Under the pieces are notes generated by a model, which was given only the letters and a program-made list of their open reading frames with translations, was not told where the DNA came from and made no database searches. Shown here one piece after another: positions 54,016 to 63,940 of a stretch of DNA of 64,000 nt. The stretch lies in the NCBI GenBank assembly GCA_031426915.1, contig JASJPB010000002.1, positions 62,001 through 126,000 of the forward strand, read 5' to 3'. Both the position numbers and the translations under genes were made by a program. Source of the stretch: Sulfurimicrobium sp031426915 (GTDB lineage: Bacteria; Pseudomonadota; Gammaproteobacteria; Burkholderiales; Sulfuricellaceae). Each line of letters begins with the position of its first letter. Positions within the stretch are counted from its first letter, which is position 1.

Positions 54016-55653
54016 TTATCGGGTCTGTTTCTTGCAATGATTTATCAGGCCATTGGTGGATGCGTCGAAAGCCAGCACTGTTTGCGGGTGAGCAAGCTCG
54101 GGCAGAATATTGCTTGCCAATTGCTTGCCAAGCTCAACCCCCCATTGGTCGAATGAGTTGAGATTCCATACCATGCCCTGCACGAATACTTTGTGCTCAT
54201 AGAGCGCGATCAGCGCCCCAAGCGTATGTGGGGTGAGTTTGCCGAACAGGATGGTGTTGGTCGGCTTGTTGCCGGGGAATACCTTGTGCGCCAGCAGCTG
54301 AGCAAGTTTCTCGCCGCTCATGCCGAGCTGTTCCAGTTCCGCGCGGGCTTCGTCTTCAGTCTTGCCTTGCATCAAGGCCTGCGTCTGGGCGAAACAATTG
54401 GCGAGCAGGATGCGGTGATGGTCGCCGATCGGGTTGTGGCTTTCGATGGGGGCCAGAAAATCCGCCGGGATCAGTTTGGTACCCTGATGGATGAGTTGAT
54501 AGAAAGCATGCTGGCCGTTGGTGCCGGGTTCGCCCCAGATCACCGGTCCGGTCTGGTAGTCCACTTCCTCGCCGGCGCGTGAAATCCGCTTGCCGTTGCT
54601 TTCCATGTCGAGTTGCTGGAGATAGGCCGGCAGGCGGTGCAGGTACTGGTCGTAGGGCAGCACCACATGGCTCTGGGCATCGAAGAAATTGTTGTACCAC
54701 ACCCCCAGCAGGCCGAGGATGACCGGCATGTTTTTCTCGAAGGGCGCACTGCGGAAATGCTCGTCCATCTCGAACGCGCCCTGGAGCAGTGCCTCGAAGT
54801 GGTCCATGCCGAGATAGAGCGCGATCGGCAGGCCAATGGCCGACCACAGCGAATAACGCCCGCCCACCCAGTCCCAGAATTCGAACATGTGCGCGGTGTC
54901 GATGCCGAACTTTGCCACTTCGCTGGCATTGGTCGAGACCGCGACAAAATGCTTGGCGATGGCGCTTTCATGCTGTGCCGCCTGTAGCAGCCAGGCTCTG
55001 GCCGAGCGTGCGTTGGTCAGCGTTTCCTGCGTGGTGAAGGTCTTGGAGGCGACCACGAACAGCGTGGTTTCCGGATTGAGTCGCTTGAGCGTTTCCGCGA
55101 TGTGGGTGCCGTCCACGTTGGAGACGAAATGGGCATTGAGGCCGGGTCTTTCGTAATGCTTCAGCGCTTCGGTGACCATTACTGGGCCGAGATCGGAGCC
55201 GCCGATACCGATGTTGACGATATCCATAACCGCCTTGCCGGAATAGCCGCGCCATTCCCCGCTGCGCACCCGCTCGGTGAACTCGCGCATTTGCGCCAGC
55301 ACCCGCAGCACATCGGGCATGACGTCCTTGCCCTGTACCAGCACCGGCTTGCCGGAGCGGTTGCGCAGGGCGGTGTGGAGCACGGCGCGGTTTTCGGTGA
55401 AGTTGATGGCTGCGCCGCTGAACATTTTTTCGATCCACCCGTCCAGTTCGGCTTCACGCGCCAACTGGAACAGCAGCGCAAGCGTCTCCGCCGTGATGCG
55501 GTTTTTAGAGTAATCGAGCAGGATGTCGCCCTGCTGGAGGGAAAAGCGGTCAAAGCGCTGCTGGTCGTTAGCAAAAAGATCGCGCATGTGCTGCGGCGCG
55601 AGAGTTTCATGGTGCTGTTTCAGCGCTTGCCAGGTTGGGGAGCGGGTAAGCAT
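54016..55653 (-). CDS. pgi: Glucose-6-phosphate isomerase
   Basis: A 545-residue enzyme interconverting glucose-6-phosphate and fructose-6-phosphate. Signatures are VNIGIGGSDLGPVMV, VASKTFTTQETLTNA, VGGRYSLWSAIGLPIAL and GEPGTNGQHAFYQL. The length fits the proteobacterial form (about 549). It sits 13 bases downstream of the glgB stop on the same strand, so glgB and pgi form an operon linking glycogen to hexose phosphates. Confidence 0.96.
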   Translation of the reverse strand: MLTRSPTWQALKQHHETLAPQHMRDLFANDQQRFDRFSLQQGDILLDYSKNRITAETLALLFQLAREAELDGWIEKMFSGAAINFTENRAVLHTALRNRSGKPVLVQGKDVMPDVLRVLAQMREFTERVRSGEWRGYSGKAVMDIVNIGIGGSDLGPVMVTEALKHYERPGLNAHFVSNVDGTHIAETLKRLNPETTLFVVASKTFTTQETLTNARSARAWLLQAAQHESAIAKHFVAVSTNASEVAKFGIDTAHMFEFWDWVGGRYSLWSAIGLPIALYLGMDHFEALLQGAFEMDEHFRSAPFEKNMPVILGLLGVWYNNFFDAQSHVVLPYDQYLHRLPAYLQQLDMESNGKRISRAGEEVDYQTGPVIWGEPGTNGQHAFYQLIHQGTKLIPADFLAPIESHNPIGDHHRILLANCFAQTQALMQGKTEDEARAELEQLGMSGEKLAQLLAHKVFPGNKPTNTILFGKLTPHTLGALIALYEHKVFVQGMVWNLNSFDQWGVELGKQLASNILPELAHPQTVLAFDASTNGLINHCKKQTR

Positions 55654-55666
55654 GGATATATTCGAA

Positions 55667-57853
55667 TTATTTGATCGGACTCAGGATGATCCCTGACAAA
55701 GGTGGCACGGTGATGACAAGGGATTGCTCGTACCCCATCCAGGGCTGAGCTTCGCTTACCAGGCCTTCGCCGTTGCCGGTGTTGCTGCCGCCGTAGTAGC
55801 TGGAGTCGCTGTTGAAAATTTCCCGGTACGGGCCTGGTTTCGGGACGCCGATGCGGTAGCCGGTGCGCGAAACCGGGGTGAAGTTGAGGACGACGACAAC
55901 TACGCTTCCGTCATGGCCCCAGCGCAAATAGGACAGTACCGATTGGTCGGCATCGTGGCAATCTACCCAGGAAAATCCAGAGACTTCAAAATCCTGTTGG
56001 TGCAGGGCGGGGGTGTTGCGGTAAAGACGATTCAGATCTCGGTTGAGATCCTGCATGCCCTTGTGCCAGTGGATTTGCAGCAGTCCCCAGTCGAGTTCCC
56101 CGCCCACGCGCCATTCGCGTCCCTGGCCGATCTCATTGCCCATGAAGTTGAGCTTCTTGCCGGGATAGGTCATCTGGTAAGTGAGGAGTGCTCTCAGGTT
56201 GGCAAATTTCTGCCACGCATCCCCGGGCATCTTGTCCAGCAGCGAGCCTTTTCCGTGCACAACTTCATCATGGGAAAAAGGCAGCACGAAATTTTCTGTG
56301 TAGGCATAGAGCTGGCCGAAGGTCAGTTCGTTGTGGTGAAAACGGCGATGGATCGGCTCGTGACGGATGTATTCCAGCGTGTCGTTCATCCAGCCCATGT
56401 TCCATTTCATCGAGAAGCCCAGGCCGCCGAGATATACCGGTCTGGAGACCATGGGCCAGGAGGTGGATTCCTCGGCGAAAGTCAGCGCGCCGGGAAATTC
56501 GTCATGCACCATGATGTTGAGGCTGCGCAGGAACTCGATCGCATCCAGATTTTCCCGGCCACCGTACTTGTTGGGAATCCATTCGTTCGCCTTGCGCGAG
56601 TAATCGAGGTAAAGCATGGAAGCCACGGCATCCACCCTCAGTCCGTCAAGGTGGAAGTCGGCAAGCCAGCAGTGGGCGCTGGAGAGCAGGAAACTCTGCA
56701 CTTCGTGGCGCCCGTAGTTGAAAATATGGGTGCCCCAATCCTGGTGGAAACCCAGGCGCGGATCCTCATGCTCATATAGGGCGGTGCCGTCGAACTTGGC
56801 CAACGCCCAGGCGTCCTGCGGGAAATGCGCCGGCACCCAGTCCAGGATTACGCCAATGCCAACCTGGTGACAGGCATCCACGAAGAAACGGAAATCGTCC
56901 GGGGTGCCGAAGCGCGAAGTGGGGGCGAAATAGCCAGTGGCCTGGTAGCCCCAGGATTCGTCCAGGGGATGTTCCGAAACCGGCATCAGCTCGATGTGGG
57001 TGTAAGCCATGTCCTGCACGTAGGGCAGCAGGTTCTCGGCCAGTTCACGCCAGTTGTAGACGCGGCCGTCGGGATGACGTCGCCATGATCCGGGGTGAAT
57101 TTCATAGATATTGAAGGGCGCGTGCAGCCAGTCGAGTTTGCTGCGTGCCTGCATCCATTCCTGATCGTGCCAGGCGTGCTGCTGGGGTGTAGACACCTTG
57201 GCGGCGGTGCTGGGGCGCAATTCATATTCCTGACCGTAGGGGTCGGTTTTCACCACGATCTGGCCGCTATGGCGATTGCGCAGCTCGAATTTGTACAGGC
57301 TTCCGGCCGCAAGCTCGGGGATGAACAGTTCCCACACCCCGCTGGAACCCAGGCTGCGCATCGGATGAACGCGCCCATCCCAGCGGTTGAAATCGCCCAC
57401 CACGCTGACGCGTTCGGCGTTGGGCGCCCACACGGCAAAGCGGATTCCCGGGATGCTCATGCTCGCGGCGGGTTGCGCGCCCAGCATGCGATAGCCCTGG
57501 TAGAGCCGGCCTTCGCCGAACAGGTGCAGATCCACGTCGCTGATTAGCGGGGGAAAGGCATAGGGGTCGTAAAAAGCGTGAAAACCGCCATCGCGTGAGA
57601 CTCTCAAGCGGTAAGGCAAGTCGGGTTTTGTCAGGCCGTGCCAGAAAAACACGCCATCGGGGTGAATTTTTTCCAGTTCCTGCCAGGCACCGTCGATGAG
57701 GATTTCCACCTGCCGTTCGAAGGGGAGAAAAGCCCGCACGGACCACCCTTCGCCTTCCTGATGCAGCCCCAGAAATGAGAAGGGATCATGGTGGCGTGCC
57801 TTCAAAAGGGCCTTCAAATTTGTGTTGACTTTGGCGCTGAGGTTGGGTTTCAT
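55667..57853 (-). CDS. glgB: 1,4-alpha-glucan branching enzyme
   Basis: A 728-residue GH13 enzyme (the E. coli length) that makes alpha-1,6 branches. The N-terminal CBM48 modules span about residues 1-225. The catalytic barrel has DWVPAHFP, nucleophile Asp in DGLRVDAVASML, acid Glu in TFAEESTSWP and FSHDEVVHGKGSL. ATG 57853 gives the standard N-terminus; the open sequence further up overlaps the glgC promoter region. Divergent from glgC with 126 bp between starts, so the pair probably shares regulation. Confidence 0.95.
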   Translation of the reverse strand: MKPNLSAKVNTNLKALLKARHHDPFSFLGLHQEGEGWSVRAFLPFERQVEILIDGAWQELEKIHPDGVFFWHGLTKPDLPYRLRVSRDGGFHAFYDPYAFPPLISDVDLHLFGEGRLYQGYRMLGAQPAASMSIPGIRFAVWAPNAERVSVVGDFNRWDGRVHPMRSLGSSGVWELFIPELAAGSLYKFELRNRHSGQIVVKTDPYGQEYELRPSTAAKVSTPQQHAWHDQEWMQARSKLDWLHAPFNIYEIHPGSWRRHPDGRVYNWRELAENLLPYVQDMAYTHIELMPVSEHPLDESWGYQATGYFAPTSRFGTPDDFRFFVDACHQVGIGVILDWVPAHFPQDAWALAKFDGTALYEHEDPRLGFHQDWGTHIFNYGRHEVQSFLLSSAHCWLADFHLDGLRVDAVASMLYLDYSRKANEWIPNKYGGRENLDAIEFLRSLNIMVHDEFPGALTFAEESTSWPMVSRPVYLGGLGFSMKWNMGWMNDTLEYIRHEPIHRRFHHNELTFGQLYAYTENFVLPFSHDEVVHGKGSLLDKMPGDAWQKFANLRALLTYQMTYPGKKLNFMGNEIGQGREWRVGGELDWGLLQIHWHKGMQDLNRDLNRLYRNTPALHQQDFEVSGFSWVDCHDADQSVLSYLRWGHDGSVVVVVLNFTPVSRTGYRIGVPKPGPYREIFNSDSSYYGGSNTGNGEGLVSEAQPWMGYEQSLVITVPPLSGIILSPIK

Positions 57854-57979
57854 AGAAGCATCACATGCGGCATGGGAATGTAAGAAGAATATGCCAGAAG
57901 GTGGCTTTAGGCAAACTCCCATGCCCCGCTGCGGGGTATAATTTCTGAAACTATCTATGGTTTAGACCGGGAGATTTTC

Positions 57980-59257
57980 TTGCACTCATCCACTACCCCT
58001 CGCTTCATCAGTCTGTTGACCAAAAACACCGTTGCCCTGATTCTCGCGGGAGGGCGGGGCAGTCGCCTCAAGGCGCTGACCGACTGGCGCGCCAAGCCTG
58101 CCGTGCCGTTTGGTGGCAAGTTCCGCATCATTGATTTTCCGCTTTCGAATTGTGTCAATTCCGGTATCCGCCGCATCGGCGTAATTACCCAGTACAAGGC
58201 GCATAGCCTGTTGCAGCATCTGCATCGCGGCTGGAGTTTCTTGCGCGGTGAATTCAACGAATTTGTCGAGTTGCTCCCCGCCCAGCAGCGCATTCAGGAA
58301 AGCTGGTACAAAGGCACGGCAGACGCGGTGTTCCAGAACATGGACATCCTGCGCAGCTACAGGTCCGAATACACCCTGATCCTGGCGGGCGACCATATTT
58401 ACAAAATGGATTATGGCGAGATGCTGGCGTATCACTCGGCACATGCCGCGGACCTGACCGTGGCGTGTTTTGAAGTGCCGGTGGAGGAAGCGTCCGCTTT
58501 TGGCGTCATGACCGTGGACGAGCACCAGCGCGTGGTGAAATTCACCGAAAAGCCGGAGCATCCCGACGAGATTCCCGGCAAGCCGGGGCGTGTGCTGGTG
58601 AGCATGGGTATTTACGTGTTCAACTCCGCATTCCTGTACGAGCAGTTGATTCGCGACGCGGATGAACCCCATTCCTCGCATGACTTCGGCAAGGACATCA
58701 TCCCTTATCTGGTCGACCGTTACCGGGTGTTCGCCCATCCCTTTGCGGATAGCTGCGTCGGCAGGCCCGGTGGCGAACCCTACTGGCGCGATGTGGGAAC
58801 CATCGATGCCTATTGGGAAGCCAATATGGAAATGACCAAGATTACGCCCTATCTCAATTTGTACGACGAAGAATGGCCGATCTGGACCTATCAGGAACAG
58901 CTCCCTCCCGCCAAGTTCGTGTTCGATGATGATGCACGGCGCGGAACGGCGGTGGATTCGCTGGTTTCTGGCGGGTGCATCATCAGCGGCGCATCGGTGA
59001 GCCGCTCGCTGCTGTTTTCAAATGTCCGCGTGCATAGCTATGCGGAGATCGAGGATTCGGTGATTCTGCCCAATGTGGATATCGGCCGCTATGTAACCCT
59101 GAAAAAGGTGGTGGTGGACAAGGGTTGCACCATACCTGAGGGGATGACCATAGGCGTGGATCCGGTGGAAGATGCCAAGCGCTTTTTCATCACCAAGGGG
59201 GGGGTGACGCTGGTGACCCCAGAAATGTTGGGACAGGAAATACACCACGTCCGCTAG
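57980..59257 (+). CDS. glgC: Glucose-1-phosphate adenylyltransferase (ADP-glucose pyrophosphorylase)
   Basis: A 425-residue enzyme making ADP-glucose from ATP and glucose-1-phosphate, the committed step of glycogen synthesis. The NTP site is LILAGGRGSRLKALT, followed by KPAVPFGGKFRIIDFPLSN. The C-terminal left-handed beta-helix carries the allosteric region. The start is TTG 57980 with GGGAG at 57969-57973 upstream. GlgC is usually tuned by fructose-6-phosphate or fructose-bisphosphate; the sequence does not show which. Confidence 0.96.
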   Translation: MHSSTTPRFISLLTKNTVALILAGGRGSRLKALTDWRAKPAVPFGGKFRIIDFPLSNCVNSGIRRIGVITQYKAHSLLQHLHRGWSFLRGEFNEFVELLPAQQRIQESWYKGTADAVFQNMDILRSYRSEYTLILAGDHIYKMDYGEMLAYHSAHAADLTVACFEVPVEEASAFGVMTVDEHQRVVKFTEKPEHPDEIPGKPGRVLVSMGIYVFNSAFLYEQLIRDADEPHSSHDFGKDIIPYLVDRYRVFAHPFADSCVGRPGGEPYWRDVGTIDAYWEANMEMTKITPYLNLYDEEWPIWTYQEQLPPAKFVFDDDARRGTAVDSLVSGGCIISGASVSRSLLFSNVRVHSYAEIEDSVILPNVDIGRYVTLKKVVVDKGCTIPEGMTIGVDPVEDAKRFFITKGGVTLVTPEMLGQEIHHVR

Positions 59258-59355
59258 AGCAGCGTCCCGCTACGAATTCTTAATTATTTACCGCGTACCT
59301 CACGGCGCTGACGATTTGGTCTTTGTCGTGCGGTTCGCAGTCTTTGTTGATCTTC

Positions 59356-61101
59356 ATGACTAATCAAAAAAAACTTCGTTTAATCCTGTGCTGGCATATG
59401 CACCAACCAGATTATCGGCACCACGCCACAGGTGATTTCGCGCTGCCCTGGACCTATCTGCACGCCATCAAGGACTATACCGACATGGCGTATCACCTGG
59501 AGCAGTCGCCACAGGCGAAGGCAGTGGTCAATTTCGTGCCAATTCTGCTGGATCAGCTGGATGATTATTCCGACCAGTTTCGTAGCGGGAAATTGCGCGA
59601 CCCATTGCTGCGTCTGCTGGCAGCCAAGGACCTGGAACACCTGACGCTGGAACAACGCAAGTTGATTCTGGATAGCTGCTTCCGCAGCAATCACAACAAA
59701 ATGATTGAGCCTTACCCCAGCTACAAGCGGCTGTACGACTTGTTCAAGCTGCATGAGGCTCAGGGCGCGGAACAACTGCAATACTTGTCCGGCCAGTATC
59801 TGGCCGATCTGCTGGTGTGGTACCACCTGGCGTGGAGCGGCGAAAGTGTGCGTCGCGAGAATGAACTGGTGGTCGGCATGATGTCCAAGGGCAGCCTGTT
59901 TACTTTCAAGGAACGCCAGCAGTTGCTGGCCCTGATCGGCGAGCTGATCCAGGGTATTATTCCGCGCTACAGGAAACTTGCGGAAGAGGGACAGGTCGAG
60001 CTTTCATCCACGCCCTATTACCATCCTATCGCGCCGCTGCTGCTGGATTTCAATAGTGCCCACGAAAGCTCCCCCGACATCGAATTGCCCAAGTCTAAAC
60101 ATTACCCCGGGGCATCCCAGCGGGTGTCGTTCCATATTTCAGAAGCTCAAGCGATGCACGAACGCTATTTTGGCGTCCGGCCCGAGGGAATGTGGCCAGC
60201 CGAAGGGGGGGTTTCCCAAGCTGTGGCGATGTCCATGGCCAGGAACGGTTGCCGCTGGATTGCCACCGGACAGGGCGTGTTGACCAACAGCCTGCGTTAC
60301 GCCCATCAGGATGATTTGCTGGATAACCCGCTTAAATACCTGTATCGCCCTTACCGCATCAGCGACGGCGAATATCAAATCAACTGCTTCTTCCGTGATG
60401 ATCGTTTGTCCGACCTGATCGGCTTCGAGTATGCAAAGTGGTTTGGCCGCGATGCAGTGCTGAACTTTGTGCATGTGCTGGAAGAAATCTGGCAGCAGAG
60501 TCGCGGTCATGAGAACCCGGTGGTCAGCATCATTCTCGATGGGGAAAATGCCTGGGAGTACTATCCCTACAACGGCTATTATTTCCTCTCGGAACTGTAC
60601 GAAATGCTGCAGAACCACCCCCATATCGAGATGACCACTTTCCGTGATTATCTCGATGCGTGCGAGGAAGAGGCCGAACGTGAAAAACCGCCTCTCCATA
60701 CCTGTGCGTCGCCGCGCGATCTGCCTCACCTGGTCGCGGGAAGCTGGGTATACGGTAATTTCACCACCTGGATCGGTTGCCCGGAAAAAAACCATGCCTG
60801 GGATTTGTTGTGCCAGGCCAAACAGAGTTATGATCTCGTCATTGGGAGTGGGCGCCTGAACCACGAGCAGAGGGATAATGCGGCACGGCAGCTTGCGGTA
60901 TGCGAGGGTTCCGACTGGTTTTGGTGGTTTGGCGACTACAACCCTGGGGACAGCGTAAGAAGTTTCGATAAGCTGTACCGGGAAAATCTGGCCGATTTGT
61001 ACCGCATACTGATGCTGGTGCCGCCGGTCGAGCTGGATTTTCCCATCAGCCAGGGCGGAGGCAATGCCGAAGCCGGTGGTGCCATGAGAAGAGCGGCCTG
61101 A
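59356..61101 (+). CDS. GH57 glycoside hydrolase (alpha-amylase-like, COG1449)
   Basis: A 581-residue intracellular enzyme of family GH57. It opens with RLILCWHMHQPDY, the first conserved GH57 strand. GMWPAEGGVSQ near residue 283 carries a conserved Glu, and ILDGENAWEYYPYNGYYFL near 400 a conserved Asp. Members act on alpha-1,4-glucans; exact specificity (amylase or glucan-processing) is uncertain. No signal peptide is seen. ATG 59356 is chosen; GTG 59323 would add 11 residues. Followed by a second GH57 gene on the same strand. Confidence 0.85.
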   Translation: MTNQKKLRLILCWHMHQPDYRHHATGDFALPWTYLHAIKDYTDMAYHLEQSPQAKAVVNFVPILLDQLDDYSDQFRSGKLRDPLLRLLAAKDLEHLTLEQRKLILDSCFRSNHNKMIEPYPSYKRLYDLFKLHEAQGAEQLQYLSGQYLADLLVWYHLAWSGESVRRENELVVGMMSKGSLFTFKERQQLLALIGELIQGIIPRYRKLAEEGQVELSSTPYYHPIAPLLLDFNSAHESSPDIELPKSKHYPGASQRVSFHISEAQAMHERYFGVRPEGMWPAEGGVSQAVAMSMARNGCRWIATGQGVLTNSLRYAHQDDLLDNPLKYLYRPYRISDGEYQINCFFRDDRLSDLIGFEYAKWFGRDAVLNFVHVLEEIWQQSRGHENPVVSIILDGENAWEYYPYNGYYFLSELYEMLQNHPHIEMTTFRDYLDACEEEAEREKPPLHTCASPRDLPHLVAGSWVYGNFTTWIGCPEKNHAWDLLCQAKQSYDLVIGSGRLNHEQRDNAARQLAVCEGSDWFWWFGDYNPGDSVRSFDKLYRENLADLYRILMLVPPVELDFPISQGGGNAEAGGAMRRAA

Positions 61102-61161
61102 CCCGAATTTTTGCAATACCTGGGCTAAAGCCCCGATCACAAAACATCGAAATGATTATCC

Positions 61162-63183
61162 ATGACTAAAAAAATTGCATTGTTACTGGGCGTCCACGCC
61201 CACCAACCTGTCGGCAACTTCCCTGAGGTTTTGCACGATGCCCACGAGCGTTGCTACAAGCCGTTTATACACACGCTCTACCGCTATCCGGAATTTCCTT
61301 TTGCGGTGCATTTTTCCGGGTGGTTGCTGGATTACATGCTGCAGCATTTTCCTGAGGACATGGCAATGCTCAAGGAAATGGTGCGGCGCGGACAGGTCGA
61401 GCTGGTCGGCGCGGGCGATACCGAACCGGTGCTGGCGGTGATCCCGAGCCGGGATCGTGTGGGCCAGGTGTTGACCTTGTCCGACAAGCTGGAAAAAAGA
61501 TTTGGCCAACGCCCCCAGGGTGCCTGGCTTACCGAGCGGGTTTGGGAAGCGACGGTGGTGCCGGCACTGGCTGACGCAGGCATCCGTTATGTCATGGTGG
61601 ACGATTACCATTTCCTCTGTTCCGGCAGGAAAATCGAAGACCTGAACAGCTTTTACACCACCGAGGAGGACGGGCGCCGGCTCGACCTGTTCCCGATTTC
61701 CGAAGCGTTGCGTTACCGTTTTCCCTTTTCTCCCGCCACCGAGGCTGTGCAATACCTGGAAAGCCTGGCGGCTGAGGGTGAAAATGCAGCGGTCTATTTC
61801 GACGATATCGAGAAGTTCGGTATCTGGCCTGAAACCTATGAATGGGTTTACGAGAAAGGCTGGCTGGAGGACTTTATCCGCGGCGTACTGGCCTCGCCCC
61901 ATATCAAACCGATGAAATACTGCGATTACCATGCCCAGGCCCATACGCGCGGCATCGTTTACCTGCCCACCACCTCGTATATAGAAATGAACGAGTGGAC
62001 GCTGCCCGCTGAAGCCGCCAACGGTTATGCGGACCTGATACAGGCAGCCAAGGCGCAGGGGCGCTTCGAGCAGGACAAGGCTTTCCTGCGCGGCGGTATC
62101 TGGAAAAACTTTCTCAGCCGTTACCCCGAATCCAACTGGATGCACAAGCGCATGCTGCAACTTTCCCAGCGCTATGCCGATCTGCCGGAACGGAAAAAAA
62201 CCCGGGCGATGCGGGAGTCGCTGTATGAAGCCCAGGCCAACGATGCCTACTGGCATGGCTTGTTCGGCGGACTGTATCTGCCTCATTTGCGGCGCGCCGT
62301 ATACCATGCCATCGTGGCGCTGGAAGGCATGCTGGATCAGGTTGTAGCGCGTCCGGTGAGGATCGTCGAGGATCTGGACCTGGACGGCAAGGAAGAGATT
62401 TTTCTGCATAACGAAGAAATCCAGGCCGTACTGCGCCAGGATGGTAGCGGCGCCATCTGCGAATTCGATTCCTATGAATTACGCCATAATTTCGGTGATT
62501 CCCTGGCACGGCAGGCGGAACATTATCACCGCAAGATCCACCTCAATCAGAGTTCACGGCATGCAGGGGAAGGCATCGCCAATCCTCATGACCGGGTCAG
62601 CTTCAAGCATGAAATTACGCCCGCCGACCTGGCTCTGGACGATAGTCCGCGCATGTTGTTCATGGATAGCCTGGTGGCGGGATGTCAGGTCGTACCCTTG
62701 CGCGGCTACGTGTTACGTTCCGGTGATGACAAGGCGGCCCATGCCACCATGAGCTGCGGTCACGGGAAATTGCTGATCGACAAACGGGTGTCGATTTCCG
62801 GTTCGCGCTTGCGGGTGACTTATCACTTCAATGGCGTCACGGAAGGTTTGTTCCGTACCGAACTCAACCTGGCAATGCCGAGTTGCGACGGACCCGCAGG
62901 GCGGTTCGTGTACAACAACCAGATACCCGGCGGATTCGGTCAGCCGATGGGCCTGGAGGCGGTCAAGAAACTGGAATTACAGGATGAAGTGATGGGAGGA
63001 AGCCTGGTCGTACATCTGAGCGTACCTGCGCAGATCCATAGCCAGCCTCATTTTACGGTATCCCAGTCCGAAGCGGGTTTCGAAAAGATCATGCAGGCGG
63101 TTACCCTGACCCTTGCCTGGCCCTTGTCCGTTCAGGTCAGGGAAGTGACGGTGGATCTCGAGGTGGGCGTATCCGGCATATGA
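61162..63183 (+). CDS. GH57 4-alpha-glucanotransferase (Thermococcus litoralis type)
   Basis: A 673-residue disproportionating enzyme. It starts KIALLLGVHAHQPVGNF. The nucleophile Glu is in GAWLTERVWE and the acid Asp in YFDDIEKFGIWPE, the two catalytic motifs of GH57 glucanotransferases, and C-terminal DUF1925/DUF1926-type domains follow. It transfers maltooligosyl units, a role usually filled by GH77 MalQ, which is absent here. It lies 60 bases after the first GH57 gene and is probably co-transcribed. Confidence 0.88.
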   Translation: MTKKIALLLGVHAHQPVGNFPEVLHDAHERCYKPFIHTLYRYPEFPFAVHFSGWLLDYMLQHFPEDMAMLKEMVRRGQVELVGAGDTEPVLAVIPSRDRVGQVLTLSDKLEKRFGQRPQGAWLTERVWEATVVPALADAGIRYVMVDDYHFLCSGRKIEDLNSFYTTEEDGRRLDLFPISEALRYRFPFSPATEAVQYLESLAAEGENAAVYFDDIEKFGIWPETYEWVYEKGWLEDFIRGVLASPHIKPMKYCDYHAQAHTRGIVYLPTTSYIEMNEWTLPAEAANGYADLIQAAKAQGRFEQDKAFLRGGIWKNFLSRYPESNWMHKRMLQLSQRYADLPERKKTRAMRESLYEAQANDAYWHGLFGGLYLPHLRRAVYHAIVALEGMLDQVVARPVRIVEDLDLDGKEEIFLHNEEIQAVLRQDGSGAICEFDSYELRHNFGDSLARQAEHYHRKIHLNQSSRHAGEGIANPHDRVSFKHEITPADLALDDSPRMLFMDSLVAGCQVVPLRGYVLRSGDDKAAHATMSCGHGKLLIDKRVSISGSRLRVTYHFNGVTEGLFRTELNLAMPSCDGPAGRFVYNNQIPGGFGQPMGLEAVKKLELQDEVMGGSLVVHLSVPAQIHSQPHFTVSQSEAGFEKIMQAVTLTLAWPLSVQVREVTVDLEVGVSGI

Positions 63184-63225
63184 AAGCTGCTACAATCTCG
63201 CCTTTTTTGGAATGAAGTGCGTGTT

Positions 63226-63714
63226 ATGAGCGAACAGAAAGTCAGCAAGAACAAGGCCGTATATGTTACCTACTCGATCCTGGACCAGTCCGGCGCGGTG
63301 TATGAACAGTACGAAATGCCCGTGGGTTATGTGCACGGGGGAAACAGCCCCTTGTTCGAGAAAATCGAGGCAGCGCTGGAGGGGAAAAAGATCGGTGAAC
63401 GCGTGGAAGTATCGCTTAACCCGCAAGAGGGGTTCGGCGAGCCGGACCCGAACCTGTCCTTCACCGACGACATCGAGAACGTGCCGCCAGAGTACCGCCA
63501 CGTCGGTGCGGAAGTGGAATTCCAGAACGAGCGCGGGGAAAGCGTTCAATTCCGGGTAAGCCGGATTGCCGATGGCAAACTGACGGTGGACTCCAATCAT
63601 CCGCTGGCAGGCCAGACCGTGACATTCCTGGTGAGCGTGGTGAATATTCGCGATGCGAGCATGGATGAAATCGTCAGTGGCTTGCCCGTCGATCAGAGCC
63701 AGTCGCTGCACTGA
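63226..63714 (+). CDS. SlyD-like FKBP peptidyl-prolyl cis-trans isomerase
   Basis: A 162-residue cytosolic isomerase-chaperone. The core has YVTYSILDQSGAVYEQYEMP and a family loop VGYVHGGNSPLFEKIEAALEG, then EEGFGEPDPNLSFT-like chaperone insertion and SNHPLAGQTVTFLV. The His-rich metal tail of E. coli SlyD is absent. Start may be ATG 63226 or GTG 63217, which has GGAA five to eight bases upstream. Forty-two bases after the GH57 gene. Confidence 0.88.
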   Translation: MSEQKVSKNKAVYVTYSILDQSGAVYEQYEMPVGYVHGGNSPLFEKIEAALEGKKIGERVEVSLNPQEGFGEPDPNLSFTDDIENVPPEYRHVGAEVEFQNERGESVQFRVSRIADGKLTVDSNHPLAGQTVTFLVSVVNIRDASMDEIVSGLPVDQSQSLH

Positions 63715-63802
63715 GGGTTCCCGGGATAATGGTTTCCCCGATTGTCCCGCTGCCTGAAACTGGATATCCTGTAGCATAAAAATTGTACAAGGAAGACCGC
63801 TC

Positions 63803-63940
63803 ATGGCTTTTATCGCATTTTATATCGTCGCCATTGCGATTCTGGTCGCCCATTTCACCGGCTGGTTGGCTAGACACAACATGGAGTGGCTGGTTCTGGT
63901 GCTTGCCGCGGCCGTGTTCCCGGCCGTGATCTTCCTCTAG
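63803..63940 (+). CDS. 45-residue membrane peptide of unknown function
   Basis: ATG 63803 to TAG 63938-63940 encodes 45 residues beginning MAFIAFYIVAIAILVAHFTG. Two hydrophobic helices (about residues 2-20 and 27-45) are joined by a short polar loop LARHNME. AAGGA (63789-63793) precedes it at suitable distance. No homologue is known to me. Composition and the ribosome site support a real small membrane protein. Confidence 0.6.
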   Translation: MAFIAFYIVAIAILVAHFTGWLARHNMEWLVLVLAAAVFPAVIFL

